From NCBI GenBank assembly GCA_910587495.1, contig CAJUMT010000139.1:1-9385 (forward strand): 9,385 nucleotides of DNA, read 5' to 3'. Below, in pieces: positions 1 through 5,266 of the stretch. Position 1 is the first letter of the stretch. Each line of letters opens with the position of its first letter. The notes below the pieces were generated by a model that was not told where the DNA came from, ran no database searches, and saw nothing but the letters and a program-made list of their open reading frames with translations. The stretch comes from an uncultured Lachnospiraceae bacterium. Its GTDB lineage: Bacteria > Bacillota_A > Clostridia > Lachnospirales > Lachnospiraceae. A program made the translations under genes and the position numbers.

Positions 1-699
1 ATGGCGGGTCGCTCCCCTCGCGGGAGCGTGGATTGAAATATCCATCGGATATGACCTTCCACAGGAAACCATAGTCGCTCCCCTCGCGGGAGCGTGGATT
101 GAAATAAAAAAAGCACTTGACTTTTCCAACGAAAAAATAGTCGCTCCCCTCGCGGGAGCGTGGATTGAAATTGGTCAGATGACGCAGGAGCAGTACAACG
201 CCTTGGTCGCTCCCCTCGCGGGAGCGTGGATTGAAATGGAAATGAGATCACTGGAATAGCAGATGAGATCGTGTCGCTCCCCTCGCGGGAGCGTGGATTG
301 AAATCACAATATGCGGATCATCGCCCTCCGCCTGGTCAGTCGCTCCCCTCGCGGGAGCGTGGATTGAAATATGAAAAATCGCTGCGGGCTGACCGACAAC
401 ATACGTCGCTCTCCTCGCGGGAGCGTGGATTGAAATATCCTTGCCGGTTCCCTGATCGGTGTTGGCATTAAGTCGCTCTCCTCGCGGGAGCATGGATTGA
501 AATATGTACACAATCCGGTCTTTTTCGCCTTTTCTAGTCGCTCTCCTCGCAGGAGCGTGGATTGAAATTCCAAAGTCCGGATTGTTAAAAATTTGGATAT
601 TGTCGCTCCCCTCGCGGGAGCGTGGATTGAAATTCTGCGCCGCCTGAGCTTTTCAAGAGATAAAAACGTCGCTCTCCTTGCAGAAGTGTGGATTGATAT
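1..699 (+). CRISPR. Type I-C CRISPR array, leader-distal part (11 repeats, 10 full spacers)
   Basis: A 32-bp repeat begins at 8, 74, 140, 206, 273, 339, 405, 472, 537, 602 and 668, separated by unique spacers of 33-35 bp. The repeat starts GTCGCTCCCC, contains GGGAGCG and ends ATTGAAAT, as in the type I-C family. Repeat bases 3-9 and 15-21 form a 7-bp stem (CGCTCCC/GGGAGCG). Cutting just 3' of it leaves 11 nt, the 5' handle length known for Cas5d-processed crRNAs. Repeats 1-6 and 10 are identical; 7-9 carry one or two changes; the last has six, so the leader end lies to the left, outside the window. Bases 1-7 are the tail of a further spacer. Short reading frames here follow the repeat and are not genes. 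No cas gene is visible; expression cannot be judged. Confidence 0.97.
668..699 (+). repeat. Degenerate terminal CRISPR repeat
   Basis: This last repeat differs from the consensus at repeat positions 8, 12, 15, 17, 20 and 30. Changes at 15 and 17 break stem pairs with 9 and 7, and changes at 8 and 20 turn G:C pairs into G:U, so the hairpin is badly weakened. Such decay marks the oldest, leader-distal end of an array. Directly after it, AACAA (703-707) and TTGTT (713-717) form a weak five-pair A/T stem followed by Ts to 721, which might end the array transcript. Confidence 0.9.
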
Positions 700-1046
700 A
701 TTAACAACAATATTGTTTTTTGAACGAGATTGCTTCCTTTTGCCAGGACAGATGGCTATAAAAGTCATGCGAAATTCGGAATTACATGTTTGAAATTGAA
801 AAGCAACCTGCGGACACTAGAGTAAGTTCGGAAAATTTTTTAAGCAAAGTGTATATTTAAATCTATATTTGCTATAAGCTCACATTTACTAAGGCAGGAG
901 AAACAAAACATAATAACCAATTCGAATACATAAAATTCAATCATTCTATATACAAGAAAAACCGATTTACATATTGCAATAATGGCTTACAGGGGATCGT
1001 AGATTGTATTTGTAAAAGCGGAACCGCTGGATCTTTTATAAATAGA
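700..1046. other. AT-rich intergenic region without a convincing gene
   Basis: This stretch lies between the array and the TetR promoter. I see no RNA gene, no long frame and no recognisable protein. A 24-codon frame at 786-860 (beginning MFEIEKQPADTRVSSENF) lacks a ribosome binding site; it could be chance or the worn start of a lost gene. A Shine-Dalgarno-like AAGGCAGGAG at 891-900 is followed by no start codon at a useful distance, which also fits a decayed gene. An AT-rich imperfect dyad between GCAAA (844) and TTTGC (872) is of unknown meaning. Confidence 0.6.
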
Positions 1047-1075
1047 TTGACATAATAGACTGAATGGTCTATTAT
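1047..1075 (+). promoter_or_regulatory. Promoter with embedded TetR-type operator
   Basis: TTGACA (1047-1052) and TATTAT (1070-1075) are spaced by 17 bp, a near-consensus vegetative promoter about 20 bp before the repressor gene. A palindrome with 9-bp perfect arms, ATAATAGAC (1052-1060) and GTCTATTAT (1067-1075) around TGAATG, fills the spacer and the whole -10. The ATAGAC...GTCTAT core resembles operators of LmrA/YxaF-type TetR repressors. Bound repressor would exclude RNA polymerase, so autorepression of the downstream operon is the natural reading. Confidence 0.85.
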
Positions 1076-1097
1076 AAAGAAAAATGAGAGGATAAAT

Positions 1098-1691
1098 ATG
1101 ACAAAAGGAGAATTGTCCAAGAAAAAGATCGTAGAAACGGCAGGGGATTTGTTCTGGCGGTATGGCTATACAAAAACCGGAATTAGTGAGATATTGAAAA
1201 CTACCGGGCTTCCGAAAGGTTCTTTTTATTTCTATTTTAAAAAAAAGTCAGATGTGGCTGAAGCGGTATTACAATATTATAGAAGTATAGTTACCGATTT
1301 GTTACAGTCTGTCGCAGAAGAATCCAAATCTTGGGGAATATTCTGTGATTCTTTATTTTGTGCATTTCAGGAAAAATTGCCGGATAAACGATATTATGGA
1401 TGTCCTTTGGCTGTTATAGGAATGGAAATGGCATTTTGCGAGGAGGAATTGGCAGGACATTATAATGAAGCGATGGGGGAAATCCAGAAAATCTTTATGC
1501 AAGTGCTGCGTAAAGACGAAATATCAGAAGAAAGACTGGAAGAAACGGCTGCTCTTTGCCTTGCTGTATATGAAGGAAATTTGTTATTATATCGTATTGC
1601 CAAAGATGAGGATCTATTGTTGCGGATGAATGCGCAGTTAAAAAGAATCGTGCAAGGGATGAAAAATGAAAACAAATCGAATAAGTTCTAA
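1098..1691 (+). CDS. TetR/AcrR family transcriptional repressor
   Basis: A 197-residue protein of typical TetR length. Residues about 7-50 are the TetR_N helix-turn-helix domain: the stretch beginning YTKTGISEILKTTGLPKGSF, followed by YFYFKKK, is the classic recognition helix and the turn after it. The C-terminal ligand-binding half contains GCPLAVIGMEMAF (about 97-109), like the GCPxGNLAxE motif of LmrA/YxaF-type regulators, which sense small hydrophobic or quinone-like ligands; the ligand here is unknown. The ATG has a GAGAGGA site five bases upstream. The gene sits directly behind a promoter whose operator it probably binds, and its last 26 bp overlap the DUF3786 gene, so the repressor and the redox genes are probably one autoregulated transcript. 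Confidence 0.93.
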   Translation: MTKGELSKKKIVETAGDLFWRYGYTKTGISEILKTTGLPKGSFYFYFKKKSDVAEAVLQYYRSIVTDLLQSVAEESKSWGIFCDSLFCAFQEKLPDKRYYGCPLAVIGMEMAFCEEELAGHYNEAMGEIQKIFMQVLRKDEISEERLEETAALCLAVYEGNLLLYRIAKDEDLLLRMNAQLKRIVQGMKNENKSNKF

Positions 1692-2295
1692 CTATGAAAA
1701 AATGAAAAACGAGATGGCGGATGTTTTTTTGCAATACGATCAGGAAAAGATGATCCATAAATTTGGTTTAATGTATGATGATGATTTTTTATACATTGAT
1801 TGCCTGAACCGGAAATATCGGATCAGCCGTCTGACCGGACAGGTAAGCTGGTCGGATGATGGTTTTCAAACGGAAGAGGAAGCGGATTATAACGAGTCAA
1901 TGACAATATACGATGTACTCTGCTATTCTAAAGAGGATTGTCATCTGGCTTGTGAATGGGTAAACATAAAAAACCTTTCCTCTGTCAAAGGAGGCACTCT
2001 GGAAAAAGGAGGCGATTTTTTTCAAAATGCGGGAAAATATTTTGAGGGGAAAACGGATGCACTGATGCATGCCTGTCAAAAGCTTGCGGGGAAAAAGAGG
2101 GAAAAGGGGGATGCGGCTTATGAGCTGTATCTGTTTCCGTTTTTGCCGATAATTCTGCGCTTTTGGGATTCTGATGAAGAGTTTCCGGCAAGCCTGCAAA
2201 TCCTTGTGGACAAAAACATTCTTGCTTATATGCATTATGAAACGCTTATGTTTGCGATTTCGCATTTATTAAACCGTCTAAAAAACGAAATGTAA
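1666..2295 (+). CDS. DUF3786 domain protein
   Basis: A 209-residue protein I assign to DUF3786 from its C-terminal signature: PFLPIILRFWDSDEEFPASL (158-177), then QILVDKNILAYMHYETL to 194. The family is found mainly in strict anaerobes (clostridia, sulfate reducers, methanogens, acetogens) and has no established function. No signal peptide or membrane segment is seen, so it should be cytoplasmic. The cysteines (46, 86, 92, 96, 137) form no standard cluster motif. AAGGG at 1654-1658, inside the repressor gene, lies seven bases before the ATG, and the genes overlap by 26 bp, which predicts translational coupling. The EFR1 gene follows after 18 bp. The context suggests a role in a redox process, perhaps with the ferredoxin; this is inference. 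Confidence 0.85.
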   Translation: MKTNRISSNYEKMKNEMADVFLQYDQEKMIHKFGLMYDDDFLYIDCLNRKYRISRLTGQVSWSDDGFQTEEEADYNESMTIYDVLCYSKEDCHLACEWVNIKNLSSVKGGTLEKGGDFFQNAGKYFEGKTDALMHACQKLAGKKREKGDAAYELYLFPFLPIILRFWDSDEEFPASLQILVDKNILAYMHYETLMFAISHLLNRLKNEM

Positions 2296-2334
2296 AAAGG
2301 AGGAACAAAAGTTATGCTTAACAGATTGGATTTT
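2289..2334 (+). repeat. 46-bp direct repeat, intact copy (DUF3786/EFR1 junction)
   Basis: This segment holds the DUF3786 stop codon, the AAGGAGG site (2297-2303), and the first seven codons of the EFR1 gene. The last 28 bp (2307-2334) recur exactly at 3412-3439, and the first 18 bp recur with four changes. It is the functional copy; the other lies in front of the second flavodoxin gene. Confidence 0.9.
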
Positions 2335-3075
2335 TATTTTTTCAGCCCCACGGGAGGCACAAAAAAGGCAGGGGAAATCGTATGCCAGGGTCTATCAGAA
2401 AAGGTTTATTTTATAGATCTGGGGATACGGGATCAAGCACTGGGAACTCCTGAAAGTGAGACGATTGTTGTTGCAGTTCCGGTATTTGGCGGTCGTATTC
2501 CGGTTGTGGTTGCAGAAAGGCTGCGTCACTTGGAAGGTGGCGGAAAAAAGGCGGTCACATTGGTGGTTTATGGTACGCGTGCCTATGAGGATGCCCTTTT
2601 AGAATTAAACGATATTATACAGGAACAAGGATTTGAGATTGTAGCGTCTGCAGCTTTGATCGCCCAGCATTCCATCGTATCGGACGTAGGAAAGGGAAGG
2701 CCCGACGAACAGGATCAGGCGGAAATACTCGGTTTTACACAGAAAGTAGTGAAAAAGCTTGAAAATGGAGAAGAGAGCTTGATTCTGGTGCCGGGGAATC
2801 GTCCGTACAAAGAGGGGATGAATATGCCGGTGACGCCGATTTCTCAACCATCCTGTATTGGTTGTGGAAAATGTGTATCCGTTTGTCCCACAGGGTCAGT
2901 CTGCATGAATAAGGGTGTGCCTATAACCGATGCAGGAAATTGCATGTTATGTATGGCCTGTGTGGCGGCTTGCCCGGAACACGCGCGCATTCTTCCTCCG
3001 CCTTTGCAGGAACAGATGAATCAGAAACTTGGCGCGCTAAGTTCTGTCCGCAGGGAAAATGAATACTTTTTATAA
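2314..3075 (+). CDS. EFR1-type flavodoxin / 2[4Fe-4S] ferredoxin fusion
   Basis: A 253-residue two-domain electron-transfer protein. Residues 1 to about 155 form a flavodoxin-like domain: a first strand (LDFYFF) leads into the FMN phosphate loop SPTGGTKK (11-18), and VPVFGGRIP (55-63) is the second flavin loop. Residues 178-225 carry two clostridial ferredoxin motifs, CIGCGKCVSVCP (Cys181/184/187/191) and CMLCMACVAACP (Cys210/213/216/220), so both [4Fe-4S] clusters should be intact. This is the architecture of the EFR1 family: cytoplasmic, FMN plus iron-sulfur, partners unknown. AAGGAGG at 2297-2303 sits ten bases before the ATG. It is the third gene of the TetR-led operon, 18 bp after the DUF3786 gene. 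Its first 21 coding bases also occur, cut short, at 3419-3439. Confidence 0.92.
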   Translation: MLNRLDFYFFSPTGGTKKAGEIVCQGLSEKVYFIDLGIRDQALGTPESETIVVAVPVFGGRIPVVVAERLRHLEGGGKKAVTLVVYGTRAYEDALLELNDIIQEQGFEIVASAALIAQHSIVSDVGKGRPDEQDQAEILGFTQKVVKKLENGEESLILVPGNRPYKEGMNMPVTPISQPSCIGCGKCVSVCPTGSVCMNKGVPITDAGNCMLCMACVAACPEHARILPPPLQEQMNQKLGALSSVRRENEYFL

Positions 3076-3158
3076 TGAATGGAAGTGTGAAATATATGGG
3101 CAGTATTGAAAGTTTCGGAATTAGCGAGCATGCAATATGCCAGCAGATTAAAGGTTAG
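3075..3158 (+). CDS. Possible 27-residue small ORF
   Basis: An ATG overlaps the EFR1 stop codon (TAATG at 3073-3077) and opens a 27-codon frame starting MNGSVKYMGSIESFGISEH. Stop-start overlap can couple translation, but no Shine-Dalgarno sequence stands just upstream, the frame ends inside the hairpin at 3138-3169, and I recognise no family. It may equally be the edge of a decayed gene in this scrambled region. Confidence 0.2.
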   Translation: MNGSVKYMGSIESFGISEHAICQQIKG

Positions 3159-3169
3159 ATCTGCTGGCA
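3138..3169 (+). terminator. Terminator-like hairpin after the EFR1 gene
   Basis: Perfect 11-bp arms TGCCAGCAGAT (3138-3148) and ATCTGCTGGCA (3159-3169) enclose a 10-nt loop. The stem is strong, but the following GTTTGCTCC is not a proper U tract, so termination may be partial or factor-assisted. It lies 62 bp after the EFR1 stop and could separate the TetR operon from the second flavodoxin gene. Confidence 0.45.
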
Positions 3170-3286
3170 GTTTGCTCCGGTTACATTCCGAAAACAATTT
3201 ACACTGCCGCCCAGATCAGCGATTCCGTTGGTTATGCCAACCCGGATCCGTTTGTGTGTAGGAGAGAGGCAGAAGAGGAACCCATA
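3158..3286 (+). pseudogene. Remnant of an AraC-type helix-turn-helix domain
   Basis: An open stretch of 43 codons without a start codon contains AAQISDSVGYANPDPF (within 3191-3253). This matches the second helix-turn-helix of AraC/YesN regulators, whose hallmark is IAxxVGYxNPxYF followed by xxxFK. The match stops after PFV and the frame then runs into unrelated sequence (CRREAEEEPI, stop at 3287). Neither the first helix-turn-helix nor a sensor domain is present, so this is a small relic of a lost regulator gene. The short match limits certainty. Confidence 0.55.
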
Positions 3287-3304
3287 TAAAGGCAGGGGAG
3301 AACT

Positions 3305-3391
3305 GGTTTCATCTAGTATCCTGTGTATATGGATCGTCAGATACAGCATTTCCTCCTTGGTAATTTCCACATGGACCGTTCCCTTTATATA
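3305..3391 (-). pseudogene. Remnant of a BglG/LicT-type antiterminator (end of PRD2)
   Basis: On the minus strand the frame reads YIKGTVHVE and then ITKEEMLYLTIHIHRIL, followed by DET. The stretch EEMLYLTIHIHRI is typical of the C-terminal helix of the second PTS regulation domain in BglG/LicT/SacY antiterminators. Upstream (above 3391) the similarity stops at once, at the border of the 46-bp repeat copy starting at 3394; downstream the frame continues into sequence I cannot place. RNA-binding domain, PRD1 and most of PRD2 are missing, so it is not functional. It implies that a sugar PTS operon regulator once stood here. Confidence 0.6.
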
Positions 3392-3393
3392 AT

Positions 3394-3439
3394 AATGTAA
3401 AAAAGAAAAATAAAAGTTATGCTTAACAGATTGGATTTT
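3394..3439 (+). repeat. 46-bp direct repeat, degraded copy upstream of the second flavodoxin gene
   Basis: This copies 2289-2334, the DUF3786 stop plus EFR1 start. The last 28 bp are identical; the first 18 bp have four changes, all G to A or C to T, and these destroy the Shine-Dalgarno sequence (AAGGAGG in the source). The copied start codon (3419) now opens a 10-codon frame, MLNRLDFIMR, which stops at 3449-3451 inside the ribosome binding site of the next gene. After the repeat, TTTTATAATGA (3436-3446) also matches the end of the EFR1 gene (3068-3078), so the segment may be an EFR1 copy collapsed by internal deletion. Confidence 0.85.
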
Positions 3440-3459
3440 ATAATGAGGTGAAGAGAGAA

Positions 3460-3957
3460 ATGAAGATATCAATTATTTATATGAGCCAGAGCGGCAATAC
3501 AGAAGCAGCAGCAGAGTACATAGAGGATGGGATTCTTGCAAAATATCCTTTTATCCAAGTAAAGTTGATGAATGTTCGGGAAAATGAGACAGATGTGGAT
3601 TTCCTTACACAGAGTGAGGCGGTCATTTTTGGTACGCCGGTCTATTTTTCCAGCATGAGCTGGGAGTTAAAAAAATGGTTTGATCAAAGTTTTCGAATTG
3701 ATTTGCACGGCAAGTTGGGCGCCGCGTTTGTAACGGCCCAGTCTCCGACAGGCGGAGTGGATACAGCGGTTATGGAGATATTGCGTCATATGTTAGTGAA
3801 AGGAATGCTGGTATTTTCAGGTACAGGGCAGGACCAGGAGCATAAGTTTCAGATTGGAGCTGTAGGTATAGGAAAAGATATCGAATGTTCTGCCAAACAA
3901 TTTGAAAAATTTGGGGAATGTGTGGCTCAAACAGCAATCAAATTGTTCAGTAAATGA
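3460..3957 (+). CDS. Flavodoxin-family protein (FMN-binding oxidoreductase)
   Basis: From this ATG the protein has 165 residues and a flavodoxin/NAD(P)H-dependent FMN reductase fold. KISIIYMSQSGNTEAAA (2-18) is strand 1 with the FMN phosphate loop SQSGNTE, GTPVYFSSMSWELKKWFD (58-75) is the second flavin loop with the following helix, and TAQSPTGGVD (92-101) fits the third. No signal peptide or iron-sulfur motif is present. A GTG in frame at 3448 would add four residues, but it overlaps the GAGGTGA ribosome binding site (3445-3451), which lies eight bases before the ATG at 3460; I prefer the ATG. It probably shuttles electrons or reduces a small molecule with FMN, possibly with the EFR1 protein. 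Whether it shares the TetR-controlled transcript depends on how leaky the hairpin at 3138-3169 is. Confidence 0.88.
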   Translation: MKISIIYMSQSGNTEAAAEYIEDGILAKYPFIQVKLMNVRENETDVDFLTQSEAVIFGTPVYFSSMSWELKKWFDQSFRIDLHGKLGAAFVTAQSPTGGVDTAVMEILRHMLVKGMLVFSGTGQDQEHKFQIGAVGIGKDIECSAKQFEKFGECVAQTAIKLFSK

Positions 3958-3966
3958 AACGGTTTC
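3956..3966. promoter_or_regulatory. Short palindrome GAAAC-G-GTTTC, possible LacI-type operator
   Basis: A perfect 5-bp-arm palindrome with AA/TT matches two bases further out on each side. It overlaps the flavodoxin stop codon and precedes the dehydrogenase operon by about 150 bp. It resembles half-sites of LacI-family operators but fits the CcpA cre consensus poorly. No LacI-type gene is in the window. Confidence 0.2.
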
Positions 3967-3967
3967 G

Positions 3968-4087
3968 TTCCCAAATTCTATTTACGGATAGAAAATGCTC
4001 TATAACATGAAAGTTTGTCCAGAAGACCGCCAGATTGTGAAAATTACGGAAAAATCCTTGCAGGACCTGTGTGCAGAAGGGTATAAT
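3968..4087 (+). repeat. Leader segment homologous to the one upstream of the nuclease gene (copy A, with promoter)
   Basis: This 120-bp stretch aligns with the minus-strand leader of the nuclease gene (9094-8966). The outer 22 bp agree at 18 positions, and the last 54 bp (4034-4087) agree at about 42 positions with one gap; the middle is loosely alignable. It ends in TTGCAG (4058-4063), an 18-bp spacer and TATAAT (4082-4087), a plausible promoter for the dehydrogenase operon 30 bp downstream. A 27-codon frame inside (4007-4090) is probably not a gene, since the gap breaks it in the other copy. An ATG at 4101, just after the promoter, may be the fossil start of a former nuclease gene. Confidence 0.7.
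4058..4087 (+). promoter_or_regulatory. Putative promoter of the dehydrogenase operon
   Basis: TTGCAG (4058-4063) and a perfect TATAAT (4082-4087) are separated by 18 bp. Transcription would start near 4094, leaving about 24 nt of leader that includes GGAGG at 4103-4107. The same two boxes at the same distance occur in front of the nuclease gene. Confidence 0.6.
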
Positions 4088-4117
4088 TGAAAGAGAAAAT
4101 ATGGAGGAACAGGAAAA

Positions 4118-5239
4118 ATGGCACACAAATATTTTGATACTGGGGTATTAGAAAAGTTTTGCAGGGATGCATTTCAAAAATTTGGTTTTTCTGAAAGGGA
4201 AAGTTCTATTATAACCGATGTATTGATAATGTCGGATCAGTATGGAATCGAATCTCACGGAATGCAGAGGTTAACACGCTATCACAAAGGAATTGAGAGC
4301 GGAATGATTAAGACGGATGCCGTCTCAGAGACGGTGTTTGAGACGCCGGTTTCCGCTGTTATCGACGGCCATGATGGCATGGGCCAGCTGATTGGCTATG
4401 AGGCAATGCAGACTGCCATAAGGAAAGCAAAAAAAAGCGGTATGGCGGTGGTGACGGTACGCAATTCCAACCATTATGGAATTGCGGGATATTATGCGAA
4501 AATGGCATGCGACGAGGGACTGATCGGACTGTCGTTTACAAACTCGGAAGCGATTATGGTGCCTACAAACTCGAAAAAGGCGATGCTTGGCAGCAATCCC
4601 ATTGCGATTGCCATGCCTGCAGAGCCGTATCCGTTTCTTTTTGATGCATCTACAACTGTAGTTACCAGAGGGAAATTGGAGATGTACAGAAAGGCGGAAA
4701 AACCGCTGCCGGACGGGTGGGCGCTGGATAAGAACGGAAATCCGTCCAATGATGCGGATGACGTTCTGCAAAATATTGTCAATAAAGCAGGCGGGGGGAT
4801 CATGCCACTGGGAGAAAATGAAGAGATTACCGGCAGTCATAAAGGCTATGGTTATGGTATGATCTGTGAGATTTTTACATCAGTTTTGTCACTGGGGCTG
4901 ACATCCAACCATACACATATGGGAAATAAAGGCGGTACCTGCCATGGATTTATTGCCATAGATCCTGCAGTGTTCGGGGATCCTGAAATGATTAAGCGGC
5001 ATTTTTCATTATTCTTGCAAGAGCTGCGGGAGGCTCCGAAAGCGGATGGCAGGGACAGGATTTATACGCATGGGGAAAAAGAAATACTGGCGCTGGATCG
5101 TGTGAAAGCAGAAGGCATTGCCGTAGATGAAAAGACGCTGGTGGAAATGAAACAGATGAGCGAATATCTCGGAATGGATTTTGCATCATATTTCGGCAGT
5201 CTGTCTCTGGAGGAAGAGGGCTATCAGAGTATTTACTAA
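4118..5239 (+). CDS. Malate/L-lactate/ureidoglycolate dehydrogenase family (Ldh_2) oxidoreductase
   Basis: A 373-residue cytoplasmic NAD(P)-dependent 2-hydroxyacid dehydrogenase of the Ldh_2 (PF02615) family, which includes AllD, YiaK, ComC and DpkA and is unrelated in fold to classical lactate dehydrogenase. Family landmarks: ESHG (45-48), NSNHYG (116-121) with the catalytic histidine 119, GSNPIA (158-163), DASTT (176-180) and SHKGYGYG (240-247). Length is slightly above the usual 330-360. Substrate cannot be read from sequence; the family spans malate, lactate, sulfolactate, ureidoglycolate, diketogulonate and imino acids, usually acting on the L/(S)-type centre. GGAGG at 4103-4107 serves the ATG. 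A D-2-hydroxyacid dehydrogenase gene follows after 27 bp in the same operon. Confidence 0.92.
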   Translation: MAHKYFDTGVLEKFCRDAFQKFGFSERESSIITDVLIMSDQYGIESHGMQRLTRYHKGIESGMIKTDAVSETVFETPVSAVIDGHDGMGQLIGYEAMQTAIRKAKKSGMAVVTVRNSNHYGIAGYYAKMACDEGLIGLSFTNSEAIMVPTNSKKAMLGSNPIAIAMPAEPYPFLFDASTTVVTRGKLEMYRKAEKPLPDGWALDKNGNPSNDADDVLQNIVNKAGGGIMPLGENEEITGSHKGYGYGMICEIFTSVLSLGLTSNHTHMGNKGGTCHGFIAIDPAVFGDPEMIKRHFSLFLQELREAPKADGRDRIYTHGEKEILALDRVKAEGIAVDEKTLVEMKQMSEYLGMDFASYFGSLSLEEEGYQSIY

Positions 5240-5266
5240 AAAGGTGGATGCAAGGGGGAAAGAACA

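Noticed and set aside
248..793. Several reading frames on both strands across the repeat region
   Set aside because: They translate the CRISPR repeat over and over with spacers between; their periodicity follows the repeat unit and none has a ribosome binding site.
1..1097. cas genes or a tracrRNA accompanying the array
   Set aside because: No frame resembles a Cas protein, and type I-C needs no tracrRNA; the cas operon should lie on the leader side, left of the window.
3305..3391. The PRD fragment as part of a complete minus-strand gene (3155-3472)
   Set aside because: Only about 29 residues resemble the family; the rest of the frame is antisense to the repeat copy and the AraC remnant, so it is a relic, not a gene.
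3448..3459. GTG start giving a flavodoxin four residues longer
   Set aside because: The GTG is part of the GAGGTGA ribosome binding site correctly spaced for the ATG at 3460, where flavodoxin strand 1 begins.
4007..4090. A 27-codon frame ending SLQDLCAEGYN before the dehydrogenase operon
   Set aside because: It lies within the leader segment shared with the nuclease gene, where a one-base gap breaks the frame, and it has no convincing ribosome binding site; the segment is better read as promoter DNA.
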